Shown piece after piece: positions 45,670 to 53,587 of a stretch of DNA of 64,000 nucleotides. The notes beneath the pieces are model-generated. The model was not told where the DNA came from. It did not search any database and saw nothing but the letters and a program-made list of their open reading frames with translations. The first letter of the stretch is position 1, and each line of letters begins with the position of its first letter. Source of the DNA: Pseudoteredinibacter isoporae (GTDB lineage: Bacteria > Pseudomonadota > Gammaproteobacteria > Pseudomonadales > Cellvibrionaceae); the NCBI RefSeq assembly GCF_011602085.1, contig NZ_JAAONY010000002.1, positions 310,001 through 374,000 on the forward strand. The letters run 5' to 3'. A program made the position numbers and the translations under genes.

Positions 45670-46458
45670 TTAAGTAATTTTATATTCTCGTTGAAAATTC
45701 GTATCGAAGGCCGCAAGTTTGACCCATTCAGTTCTAAGATTGGGAAGGCTTTCATACAATAACTGATAGTCTTTTTTCTTCCAGAATCTCAGATAAATCG
45801 GGGGAATATGGATATACTCAAGACTCTGGATATCTGCCAAGGGTGACAATCCCAAATCCTTACTCTTCACATTGTAGAGCATAATTACCTTAAGATTTGT
45901 CATGGATGCTATTGGCAAAAGAGTGTCATACTCCTTTGTTCTTGTTTCAGTTCCATCAAGGGTTAATGACTCAACACCTGATAATTCACCTACATGATCT
46001 AATGAGTTCATTTCTCTAAAGTTCCCGCTCAGCGATAGAACCGACAAATGATCTAATGCCCTTAATGCTTCGAAGCCTTCAACCCCTGGTGCCCCCGCTA
46101 GATTAAAGTGTGTCAGGTTTGACAAATTGCTAATATCTTTGATGGAACTGATTCGAGATCGAAGAATGGATAATCGTTTCAGACTCTTTATCTGACAAAT
46201 CTCATTAAAAAAGACCTGATTTACTGACCCATCAACTCCCAAATAGGAAAGTTTTTCAAAAAGATGTAACTTATTACGCCATTCGCTCATTCCGGCCGAC
46301 TCTTGCCTAAGATGAAACCTATTAACACTTTTCAGTTCTTCATCCAACAAACCATCGTTTGCAGTAAACTCTTTATCATCCAGGTCTAACCACTGGATAT
46401 GATCTGGCCCCAAACCAGCCATGAATAGCCTATCCAAGTCCCTAGCGACATTATCCAT
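45670..46458 (-). CDS. LRR protein, paralog 1
   Basis: This 262-residue soluble protein has five or more leucine-rich units (LKRLSILRSRISSIKDI, LTHFNLAGAPG, LSVLSLSGNFREM, VESLTLDGTET). It ends in FQREYKIT, shared with both other copies. The start at 46458 (MDNVARDLD) has GGAAGTG upstream. No enzyme motif. Tandem copies next to toxin-like tails suggest an immunity or decoy role, as for repeat-containing immunity proteins; that is inference. Cytoplasmic. Confidence 0.8.
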   Translation of the reverse strand: MDNVARDLDRLFMAGLGPDHIQWLDLDDKEFTANDGLLDEELKSVNRFHLRQESAGMSEWRNKLHLFEKLSYLGVDGSVNQVFFNEICQIKSLKRLSILRSRISSIKDISNLSNLTHFNLAGAPGVEGFEALRALDHLSVLSLSGNFREMNSLDHVGELSGVESLTLDGTETRTKEYDTLLPIASMTNLKVIMLYNVKSKDLGLSPLADIQSLEYIHIPPIYLRFWKKKDYQLLYESLPNLRTEWVKLAAFDTNFQREYKIT

Positions 46459-46516
46459 GCTCACTTCCTTTTCAGTATTATCACCCTTCATATATTGGCC
46501 TTATTCACATAAGGTC

Positions 46517-47305
46517 TTAAGTGATTTTATATTCTCGTTGAAACTCAGTATTGAAAGCGGCAAGTTCTACCCATTCAGTTTTAAGATTGGGAAGGCTTTC
46601 ATACAGAAGCCGATAATCTCCCCTTCCCCAAAATTTCAAGCAAGATCTGGGGATAACAATATATTCGAGCTTCTTAAGCTTGGCCAATGGAGTCAAACCT
46701 TGGCTAAGGAAATGGACATTAAAGAGCATTATCGCCTTGAGATTACACATAGACATGATCGGAGATAATGACTGATATTTCTTTGCTTTGGTCTCAATCC
46801 CACTCAGAGTCAAAGATTTAAGAAATGGCAATTCAGCCAAACAATCCAATGAATTTATCACTTTAAAATCACCACACAAAGAAAGCGCTGATAAACCACT
46901 TAAATTTCTTAGGGGACCGAAGCTTTCAAGTCCAGGTGATCCCATGAGGTTAAAATGAGTCAAATTTGATAAATGCTGTATCTTTTCAATTGACTTAACT
47001 CTAGAGCGAACAATCGAAAGCCTTTTTAACTGACTTAGTTGGCAAACACTTTCAAAGAAATTTTGATTAACTGACCCTTCAATAGCGAAATACACTAATC
47101 GTTCAAAAAGACCAAGTTTATCTCTCCATTGTTTCATTCCTGCAGACTCCTGGCGAAGGAGAAACCTCTTAACATGTTTCAGCTCTTCATTCATCAGGTT
47201 GTCGGAAACGGATAAAACCCTCCCATCCAAATCACACCATTCATCATGACTTGCCCCCAAACCTGCATCACAAAGACTATCGATGTTACGCGAAAAAATA
47301 TCCAC
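46517..47305 (-). CDS. LRR protein, paralog 2
   Basis: A 262-residue paralog of the neighbouring LRR proteins, with the same layout (FNLMGSPGLESFGPLR, LSALSLCGDFKVI, FLKSLTLSGIETKAK). It starts at GTG 47305 with GGAAG seven bases upstream. It is directly preceded by a remnant of a gene ending ACEIVPRFPDDY (47328-47423). It co-directs with paralog 1, 58 bases away. Confidence 0.8.
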   Translation of the reverse strand: MDIFSRNIDSLCDAGLGASHDEWCDLDGRVLSVSDNLMNEELKHVKRFLLRQESAGMKQWRDKLGLFERLVYFAIEGSVNQNFFESVCQLSQLKRLSIVRSRVKSIEKIQHLSNLTHFNLMGSPGLESFGPLRNLSGLSALSLCGDFKVINSLDCLAELPFLKSLTLSGIETKAKKYQSLSPIMSMCNLKAIMLFNVHFLSQGLTPLAKLKKLEYIVIPRSCLKFWGRGDYRLLYESLPNLKTEWVELAAFNTEFQREYKIT

Positions 47306-47327
47306 ACCACTTCCTTTCTATAGTCAT

Positions 47328-47423
47328 TTAATAGTCGTCCGGGAACCTAGGCACAATTTCGCATGCCGTAACATATTCTGGTCTAACAAGGCTTACCCCC
47401 ATAAAACCCGTCCAACACTCAAT
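47328..47423 (-). pseudogene. C-terminal remnant of an unknown gene, copy 1
   Basis: The minus strand encodes a 31-residue open tail ending VRPEYVTACEIVPRFPDDY then TAA, preceded by an in-frame stop. A second copy (48638-48754) ends VRPEWLAACEFVPKFPDDY. Both lie about 20 bases before an LRR gene. They are probably the ends of a duplicated, otherwise deleted gene. Confidence 0.6.
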
Positions 47424-47828
47424 TTCGGCCTATCGCTGGCACACACCCGTAGAGCAAAAACTCAGCTCACGATACTCCGGGCCGAGCCAGCGATGACATG
47501 AAGCGCAGGGCATCCATTTGACAATGGGACAAAAATCAGCCCCATACTCAACGGGTCACATCGGCCCTCGAATCAAATTCAATCCATCCAGGTGATACTC
47601 ATTCAGCAGCTCTGAAGGTACTTGGTAAAGACTCGATTCGCAGCGCTGAAATTGTATTCATATTTTCCGCCAATATTACCAAGCCACCACTGAGTACGGC
47701 CATTTCAACTTGTTTGCTAAAGAGACCGCTTTGAGTTTCACCTAACAAAACAGTAGCCAAACTGCTTAGATCCACGTCTTGATAACATGAAAACAGCGCT
47801 TAAGCTGTGTTCTGAAAAGTACAAAATC
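47424..47828. other. Degenerate intergenic DNA between LRR copies 2 and 3
   Basis: These 405 bases contain no intact gene. The plus strand from about 47600 carries the degenerate second copy of the DUF6622-like C-terminus (see separate entry). The rest looks like decayed coding DNA. Confidence 0.5.
47600..47734 (+). pseudogene. Degenerate DUF6622-like C-terminus
   Basis: The final codons on the plus strand read PPLSTAISTCLLKRPL and TGA at 47732-47734. They match the end of the gene at 44748 (PLLSTAIAAWGLKRSL). Upstream the resemblance fades and in-frame stops occur. This is a decayed copy about 2.5 kb from its parent, and marks duplication of the block. Confidence 0.6.
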
Positions 47829-48617
47829 TTAAGTGATTTTATATTCTCTCTGAAAACCAGCATCAAATGCGGCAAGTTTGATCCAATCATTTTTCAAGTT
47901 CGGTAGGCTTTCGAGCAAGAATTGGTAATCTTGCTTCTTCCAAAACCTCACACAAGCCGGAGATAAATATACGTACTCTAAAGTTTGAATTTTAGCCAGA
48001 GGATCTAACCCTTGTTCTTCAAATCGAACATTATAAAGCATTAGTGCTCTTAGACTTTTCATAGCAACAATCGAAGATAGAGATTCATATGTCTTTGTTT
48101 TAGTCTCTAACCCACTTAAGGTCAGAGATTCAATATTAGGCAGCTCACCCAAATCATCAAGACAATCTATTTCCCTATAATCTCCACACAAAGATAGGAC
48201 TGATAAACCAGGTAACCCTTTCAAGGGTTTAAAGCTTTCAAGTCCCGGTGATCCCATAAAATTAAAGTGCGTCAAGTTTGATAGGGCCTCGATACTCTCA
48301 ATCGACTTAATTCTGGATCGAATAATTGATAATCGCTTCAAACTGGCAACCAGACAAACCTTATCAAAAAATTCCTGATTCACTGAACCCTCGATTCCGA
48401 GATATAAGAGTTTTTCAAAAAACTTCAACCTATCTCGCCAATTTCTCATTCCAGCGACCTCTTGACGAAGATTGAATCTTTCAACTCCTGACAGAGAACT
48501 ATTTTCCAAACCATCAAAAGCAGTGAAGGCCTTCCCATCCAAGTCATACCATTGATCATGGTCCGCCCCCAACCCTACTTCACACAAGCCCCTAAAGGTC
48601 TCTAGAGAATTATTCAC
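47829..48617 (-). CDS. LRR protein, paralog 3
   Basis: The third 262-residue LRR paralog (LTHFNFMGSPGLESFKPLKG, LSVLSLCGDYREI, IESLTLSGLETKTK). It starts at GTG 48617 with GAGGAA upstream and ends FQREYKIT like the others. It too is preceded by the FPDDY tail remnant (48638-48754). Together the three form a tandem array. It may be the best-preserved member for tests. Confidence 0.8.
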   Translation of the reverse strand: MNNSLETFRGLCEVGLGADHDQWYDLDGKAFTAFDGLENSSLSGVERFNLRQEVAGMRNWRDRLKFFEKLLYLGIEGSVNQEFFDKVCLVASLKRLSIIRSRIKSIESIEALSNLTHFNFMGSPGLESFKPLKGLPGLSVLSLCGDYREIDCLDDLGELPNIESLTLSGLETKTKTYESLSSIVAMKSLRALMLYNVRFEEQGLDPLAKIQTLEYVYLSPACVRFWKKQDYQFLLESLPNLKNDWIKLAAFDAGFQREYKIT

Positions 48618-48637
48618 TTCCTCTCCTTCTACATTTT

Positions 48638-48754
48638 TTAATAATCGTCCGGAAACTTAGGGACAAATTCACACGCAGCTAACCATTCCGGCCTTACTGC
48701 TCCGGTAAACGGGCCTCTTTCAAACCAAACTACAGTCGAGCCCAAACAGCGCCC
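48638..48754 (-). pseudogene. C-terminal remnant of an unknown gene, copy 2
   Basis: A 38-residue open tail reads GRCLGSTVVWFERG and then VRPEWLAACEFVPKFPDDY, ending in TAA at 48638; a TAG lies just upstream in frame. It is homologous to copy 1 and lies 21 bases before LRR paralog 3. A relic of the toxin-like or other gene once paired with the LRR gene. Confidence 0.6.
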
Positions 48755-48989
48755 CTAACCATTGAAGATCAAGCCTCATTACGGTGTTGAATATAAGGCA
48801 ATAGTTTACGTGGAAATGCGGATTTTCATGTAGTAAGAAAATATGAAAATATAGAGGAGCTAATACCATTGAGAGATAGACACATTCAGCTTGAAAAGAT
48901 GTTGAACAATAAATCAAATAAGCATAATCTCCCTGCCGACATTGAATTATGCGTTAATTGAACCCGAAGGTTGTGAAAAGGGAAGTTTC
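48755..48989. other. Intergenic DNA between divergent gene groups
   Basis: AT-rich, with no gene I can support. An upstream in-frame ATG of the next gene at 48942 exists but the ribosome site at 48977-48983 fits the start at 48990. Confidence 0.4.
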
Positions 48990-49568
48990 ATGAAAATTGT
49001 AAAGGATCACATCTCTAAATTTATCTGTGCTGTGCTTGTTCTGGCTATCGGACAAGCAAGCAACGCAGCCCCCAACAAAAAACCGTTTGTCGATGTGCTT
49101 GCTTATTTAGCATCCTCCGATACTGATCCTCATAGAGTAGAGTTCTATCGAACGCTCGCAAATGCTTATCCTCTAATAGAGGGTGAAAAGCTCTTAGCGC
49201 TAATTGAGCGAGATCAGGAAATCCTCGCTGTAGTCAGAATCATATGCGGGGATAAGGGCATTGATTGCAATGGGGAAGCATTCGCACCATACCTTGAGGA
49301 CATTTACAGCAATATCGCTGCAAGCATAAACCCAGGTGGGAAGAAGCTTCTTCCCAAGAAAATTCTACCCTATAAAGGCATGCTGCGAATGGATATAGAT
49401 TTATCACACACCTCAAAGAGAGGGGAAGCTTATCTTTGATATTTACTAACACTCAAAAACGGAAAACCTTACATAATCTCCTTTGTATCTCCCACACCAT
49501 ACGCTCATCACTTTGATGAAATGATCTCGGAAGCAGGTAAAAGAATGGAAATGGATGCCAACAATTGA
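48990..49568 (+). pseudogene. Exported protein gene interrupted by an in-frame TGA
   Basis: Starting at ATG 48990 (AAGGGAA upstream), the gene codes a signal peptide ending SNA, then a soluble protein. TGA at 49437-49439 stops it after 149 residues. The same frame then continues without a stop for 42 codons (YLLTLKNGKPYIISFVSP... to MEMDANN) and ends at TGA 49568. The continuation reads as normal protein, so either a single nonsense mutation broke the gene, or readthrough occurs. No selenocysteine context is evident. Family unknown. Confidence 0.65.
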
Positions 49569-49799
49569 CGACCCTCCCCTTTTATTAGTTTTGGCACCCT
49601 GCGCACAAAACACCGATCGTCTCTGCGGTATTGGTATCGTAGACGCTTAATCTATCCAGAATTGCCAATATCCGGATCATATTGGAAGACACGTTCACTT
49701 CTGCCACTTTATGAGAATAATATTGAAGACTTGGCCGGCAGAATATGTCATCGTTGGCCCTCAGCCGAATTACAAACCCAAAATTATGGAGGATCATGT
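49569..49799. other. Intergenic DNA, mostly no clear feature
   Basis: Little stands out in these 231 bases except GGAGG (49788-49792), the ribosome site of the next gene. An open frame on the minus strand is present but has no recognisable features. Confidence 0.4.
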
Positions 49800-50297
49800 A
49801 TGAGAATTGTTATATCACTGGTTTTGGCGATCATGTTTTTGATAGCCGACGAAGCGAACGCACAGAGTAAAGCGTCTGAGATATTTGGAAATATGAAATC
49901 TCTGGCCGGAACATGGGCTGTAGAGGGCAAGGAAGAATCCAATTTTCGTATTGATTTTGAGCTTATTTCAAACGAAACCGTTTTAGTTGAAACCTGGCGC
50001 CGAGGAAGCAAGAAGCACTCTATGACAATGTATCACCTTGATGGAGACACACTACTTGCCACCCATTACTGCCCTCAGGGAAATCAACCAAGACTTCAGC
50101 TTTCAAAAACGTCGACGGCTCAGCTATTGTCCTTTGACTTTCTGGACGCCACCAACCTGCCAAGTATGGATAATTCGCATCAGCATTCTCTTGGCTTTGA
50201 ATTAGATAAGACTTTTAATAAATTGCTGAGAAAAGAATCGTATCTAAGCAAATCTGGTGAAAAATATGACGCTCTTCACTTGATTCGAAAAAGCTAA
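49800..50297 (+). CDS. Exported protein of unknown function
   Basis: This 165-residue protein has a signal peptide (1-22; MRIVISLVLAIMFLIADEANA) and then a soluble beta-rich region (LAGTWAVEGKEE, NFRIDFELIS, ETWRRGSKKHSMTMYHLDGD). It resembles small exported lipocalin-like or DUF1579-like proteins in the turn GTWxxEG...F, but this is not a secure assignment. GGAGG precedes the ATG by eight bases. It may be co-transcribed with the next gene, 11 bases downstream. Confidence 0.7.
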   Translation: MRIVISLVLAIMFLIADEANAQSKASEIFGNMKSLAGTWAVEGKEESNFRIDFELISNETVLVETWRRGSKKHSMTMYHLDGDTLLATHYCPQGNQPRLQLSKTSTAQLLSFDFLDATNLPSMDNSHQHSLGFELDKTFNKLLRKESYLSKSGEKYDALHLIRKS

Positions 50298-50308
50298 ATA
50301 CGAAGGCC

Positions 50309-50749
50309 ATGAAGAATAAATTGAATATAGGTGTTACAAGCCTGATTCTGGGGGCATTGATCTCGATTTTTACCGCCATGGCCCATATATCGTGCATCTA
50401 CTTTGGGCCGGCTTGTTACAAAGCCCAAATGGCACCCCCCGAAATAGTCCAATCAGCCATTGACGGTACCTGGCTCGCCCCCATTGGTACCTTGCTTGTA
50501 TCATTTATATTTCTTCTTTGTGCGGGCTACGCCCTATCAGCAGCCAAACTCTTAAAAAAGCTGCCTTTTCTCAAGCTCGCTATCTATGTTATATCCTTCA
50601 TCTGTATCATCCGAGGGGTTGCAACACTGCCATTATCCATCGCGTTTCCAGACATGGTAAGTGCCTTTAGTATCGCCGCAGGTGTTATTTGGTTGCTCAC
50701 AGGATTGCTTTTCTTTTTCGGCTACAGGCATTCCGACACGGCCGCTTAA
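50309..50749 (+). CDS. Four-helix membrane protein
   Basis: This 146-residue integral membrane protein has four hydrophobic segments (about 8-30, 55-75, 85-105, 115-140) and a short Cys-containing loop (ISCIYFGPACYK) after helix one. No family recognised. It follows the exported protein gene by 11 bases, so the two may be functionally linked. Confidence 0.65.
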   Translation: MKNKLNIGVTSLILGALISIFTAMAHISCIYFGPACYKAQMAPPEIVQSAIDGTWLAPIGTLLVSFIFLLCAGYALSAAKLLKKLPFLKLAIYVISFICIIRGVATLPLSIAFPDMVSAFSIAAGVIWLLTGLLFFFGYRHSDTAA

Positions 50750-50865
50750 CACCTTGCTCATAAGCACGATGCGCTGCTCATTCGGGAATTCTATCGTAAA
50801 GAACGCCACACCTTCCCAAGCGTGTTCTCTACGATGCTTGAGGTAGTGCGTGACTGAACGTCAAA

Positions 50866-51285
50866 CTACCCATATTTACGCTTTAAGAAAAAAACCTTCT
50901 CGACAAGGTTTGACTCATCATAACTGACTTTGACGGCCATCTTCTGTCCACTTCGAGCGGTTTCTATGGGGGTACCCACAACCTCCCACAAGCCCAAGGT
51001 CGCAATGTCCGCCACCCCGTGTATCAAAGCCCTTCCTGTTTTTTCTACGGTGCTATAGCCCTGATTAAAAACATAAATATCATACTTAACGCCATCCTCC
51101 TCAACCTGTTCTTGAGCGGGCCGACCAAACTCGGCAATAAGCAAAGATTTAGGGGTGCCAGATTGAAAGAGATCAAGATCAAGCTTACCAGGCTGATTCG
51201 CGGCCATATAAGAAGAACAAGCTGCTGTAAGGAACGAGCAGGACAAAATTAAAATGAAAGTCTTTAATGCGTTCGTATACGTCAT
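50866..51285 (-). CDS. Lipoprotein of unknown function
   Basis: This 139-residue lipoprotein has the lipobox TAAC at about 20-23. The mature part (GTPKSLLIAEFGRPAQEQ...YDIYVFNQGYS) has a BamE/SmpA-like pattern, but no partner is present. Conserved-looking small envelope protein. It is convergent with the membrane gene at 50309. Confidence 0.75.
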   Translation of the reverse strand: MTYTNALKTFILILSCSFLTAACSSYMAANQPGKLDLDLFQSGTPKSLLIAEFGRPAQEQVEEDGVKYDIYVFNQGYSTVEKTGRALIHGVADIATLGLWEVVGTPIETARSGQKMAVKVSYDESNLVEKVFFLKRKYG

Positions 51286-51781
51286 GAATTACCTTTCTAA
51301 GCGAATGAAGCTTCAATTACTTTTCAGTGTTTTCAAATCGATACTGATAGCCTGGCGGAGTAAAGCCACACTTCTTTGAATCGCAGAATTCAGCCGGAGA
51401 GATGATTACACCACCTAATCGGAAACCATAACCAACAAACATTAACGAAAAATTAATAGACCAGATACTGCAGAGCAGCCACGGTTATCCATCGATTGCT
51501 TTTCATATATATCGGGTTTGATCCAGGAATGAATCGGGGAGATATTAGGTTTCAGGAAGTGAACTGGGCTATAACGACGACAAAGCCACTTGGCCCAACT
51601 CCAGCAAGGTCACTGGTACCCTGATATCGAAGCAAGCTACCCAGCCGCCCCGTCGCCTAAATCTTCATTGAGCGGAAAAACGCGCTTAACCTTTCCGTTG
51701 AGATGTTGAGAGACTGAAGTTCTTTATATACCCTAAGTTTTTCTGAATGTTGTCTGCCGGTACCGTATTCGCCATAACCGA
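51286..51781. other. Gene-remnant region
   Basis: There is no intact gene of normal size here. Two small minus-strand frames (51317-51442 and 51657-51785), listed separately, look like ends of decayed genes. The rest is nondescript. Confidence 0.4.
51317..51442 (-). pseudogene. Small coding-like remnant
   Basis: A 41-residue minus-strand frame (MFVGYGFRLGGVIISPAEF, then CDSKKCGFTPPGYQYRFE) ends at TAA 51317. A second frame upstream (MDNRGCSAVSGLLIF) joins it by one base shift, as if a small exported protein had been frameshifted. It could be a tiny real gene; I lean to a remnant. Confidence 0.3.
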
Positions 51782-51785
51782 TCAA
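51657..51785 (-). pseudogene. Short coding-like fragment
   Basis: A 42-codon minus-strand frame starts at TTG 51785, overlapping the end of the gene at 51782, and ends at TAG 51657. Its sequence (GYGEYGTGRQHSEKLRVYKE) looks like protein, but has no family or ribosome site beyond AAAGGA. Possibly the remaining tail of a deleted gene. Confidence 0.2.
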
Positions 51786-52141
51786 TCCTTTGCTCTAGAC
51801 TTTGCGACAATCTCACGAGATTTAACAAGAGCCTCCTGTAGCTGGGTATCTTCGATGAATCCAAAGCGATGATCCAATCGTCGAAGCTCTTCTATATGTT
51901 CACTTGTTATTGCCCTATTAATTCGACCAATGATCTCGACTTTATTGGAGTTAAAGTACTCAAGGTCATCAAGCATTCCCTCTCTCGCCTTGCCGCCTGC
52001 TTTAATAATGACGGCCGTCCTTGTCTTTGATATCGGTTTTTGAACATTCCCACCACTACCATCCCGGGTAGATTCCCCGTACAACGCGAGCACCAGTACA
52101 CAAGCAACTAAAACTATCGCTGCCTTACCTTCTATAGTCAT
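51782..52141 (-). CDS. Small membrane-anchored hypothetical protein
   Basis: A protein of 119 residues from ATG 52141 (MTIEGKAAIVLVACVLVLAL), with one N-terminal helix and a charged soluble tail. AAAGGAAA lies about 12 bases upstream. Its start region overlaps a remnant of an IS3-type transposase read in another frame. No family recognised. Confidence 0.55.
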   Translation of the reverse strand: MTIEGKAAIVLVACVLVLALYGESTRDGSGGNVQKPISKTRTAVIIKAGGKAREGMLDDLEYFNSNKVEIIGRINRAITSEHIEELRRLDHRFGFIEDTQLQEALVKSREIVAKSRAKD

Positions 52142-52157
52142 AGACTTTAATTTCCTT

Positions 52158-52220
52158 TGGACTGCCATCACCGAGATGGCTGTGTTGTCGCTGCCGGTTG
52201 TAGAAAACTTCGATAGAGCA
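52158..52220 (-). mobile_element. IS3-family transposase C-terminal relic
   Basis: The minus strand encodes IEVFYNRQRQHSHLGDGSP, matching the end of IS3-family OrfB transposases (FYNRQRRHSHLG...SP). Only about 20 codons remain; no inverted repeats were seen. It shows past insertion in this accessory zone. Confidence 0.75.
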
Positions 52221-52379
52221 GCACTCTTTACCCAGTTTTCTTTGGCAATTTACTCAATTGTGAAGCTCTCCAGCAGCTTGGTACAAGGTTAGGCAGCAGA
52301 CTCAGCTTGGCGCAGCTTCTTTTCTGCCAAAACCCCGATAGATTTTTATCAACAATGGCCACCTATTGGGAGGTTGAAA

Positions 52380-52763
52380 TCAGCCTTCAATTGAATAGCT
52401 CAACTTCCATTCAGCGTTTTTTACGATCACACTTTCTCCATCAAAAACAGGCTTTTCGAAAACCATATCTTTAACACACATTAAGGAACTGGCTTCAAAA
52501 ACTCGGTGGCTACAACTAACAATGTTCAAATTATACGTCATGCCTGACGTATCGATGTCAAACACCACCTTGCAATGCCCCTCCAAACCCGCCTTAAGCG
52601 CACCTCTAGGATACCGAGGCTTTGGGGCGATCTTAACAAGATCCTTAGCTTTCAACCCCATATCACTTAGTGTGACCTGCTTAAATTTTGTGATGTCTCT
52701 TTCAGGTATGGCTGAACATGCAGCCAACCAAAATACAAGAAATGCTAAAAAAATATACTTCAT
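52380..52763 (-). CDS. Lipoprotein with TonB C-terminal-like domain
   Basis: A protein of 127 residues from ATG 52763 (AGGAAA upstream) with lipobox LAAC at 14-17. Its mature part (IAPKPRYPRGALKAGLEGHCKVVFDIDTSGMTYNLNIVSC) matches the TonB C-terminal fold pattern that contacts TonB-box peptides. Without a TonB-like TM and Pro-rich link, it is not an energy transducer; it may be a stand-alone version. Two cysteines could form a disulfide. Confidence 0.72.
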   Translation of the reverse strand: MKYIFLAFLVFWLAACSAIPERDITKFKQVTLSDMGLKAKDLVKIAPKPRYPRGALKAGLEGHCKVVFDIDTSGMTYNLNIVSCSHRVFEASSLMCVKDMVFEKPVFDGESVIVKNAEWKLSYSIEG

Positions 52764-52863
52764 CACAATTTCCTAACTAAAACTTGTAAAGGATTATAAG
52801 GAGGCTTACCGATTAGTCTACTCCGAGAACTGACAGGTGAAAATCAAGCTGCATCTTCTGCTT

Positions 52864-52968
52864 GCTTCCATTTCTCGTGCTCCAAGTCACCCGAGTGCGA
52901 TACAAGGTGCTTCAAACACATCCTTGAAAAGTGCTATTATCTCGGCACCTTGTTTCTCAAATGGAAGC
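52864..52968. repeat. Nested inverted repeat
   Basis: GCTTCCATTT (52864-52873) is mirrored by AAATGGAAGC (52959-52968), and inside it ACAAGGTGC (52902-52910) by GCACCTTGT (52945-52953). The whole is about 105 bases, able to form a long, bulged hairpin. It lies upstream of the gene at 53024. Could be a MITE-like insertion, attC-like element or structured leader. No flanking duplication was noted. Confidence 0.55.
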
Positions 52969-53023
52969 TAGGATTAAAAATCACACTGTATAAAAAACGC
53001 CTTTAAGTATAAAGAACTTCAAA

Positions 53024-53587
53024 ATGGATTCGGCAGAAGAAGCAAGAAGAAAGGAAGCTCGTGACAATTGGAAAATGCTACCAGCTGCAATAATTCTAAC
53101 TTTCGGTTGGTGTGGCGCATTTGTCATTATTGTAGCGCGAGAAATCGAAATTTTTGGGCATGTATATTATGGTTTTGCCAAAACCCTTTGGTTTTTGAAC
53201 GCTTCTTTCTTGGGGGGCATTGCTTTAATCCTCGGCATTTTCAGCCTTTCACTACTCATAACAATCGGATTAGTAGCAATAAACCTAAAAACAAAAGCCC
53301 ACCCATGGCTGCCACTGATTCGTTCCGTCAAGGTCCTGGTAATTGGCGTCATTTTTCTCTACGCTGCTATGCGAATAAATAGCCTGATAAACGAAAATAT
53401 CGACATTATCAACGCTTGGCACGCCCACTTTAACAGAGACTTTTCAATACTTTCATTTATTATTGATCTTATAATAACCGGAATCTGTTCGGTAATCGCT
53501 GCGCTTTCATTAAGTATAGCGATTCAGGTGCTACTTATGCCTTTCAGCTCCTCTAAAATTGCCAAGGAAATTTCAACACAAAGATAA
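53024..53587 (+). CDS. Membrane protein of unknown function
   Basis: This 187-residue protein has four hydrophobic helices (about 18-36, 54-84, 100-118, 140-172), with a basic N-terminus in the cytoplasm (MDSAEEARRKEARDN). No family. Its last base is shared with the first base of the next gene's ATG (TAATG), so the two are coupled. Confidence 0.68.
   Translation: MDSAEEARRKEARDNWKMLPAAIILTFGWCGAFVIIVAREIEIFGHVYYGFAKTLWFLNASFLGGIALILGIFSLSLLITIGLVAINLKTKAHPWLPLIRSVKVLVIGVIFLYAAMRINSLINENIDIINAWHAHFNRDFSILSFIIDLIITGICSVIAALSLSIAIQVLLMPFSSSKIAKEISTQR

Noticed and set aside
48720-48917. A 65-codon minus-strand frame overlapping the tail remnant copy 2
   Set aside because: It is in another register from the clear homologous tail and shows no protein-like features.
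49585-49797. Minus-strand frame of 70 codons opposite the leader of the gene at 49800
   Set aside because: No family, start or ribosome site; it probably arises by chance.
50750-50865. Open codons after the stop of the membrane gene at 50309
   Set aside because: The frame stays open for about 36 codons to a TGA (LLIREFYRKERHTFPS...), but there is no start and no homolog known to me. It may be a relic, but evidence is too thin for a feature.
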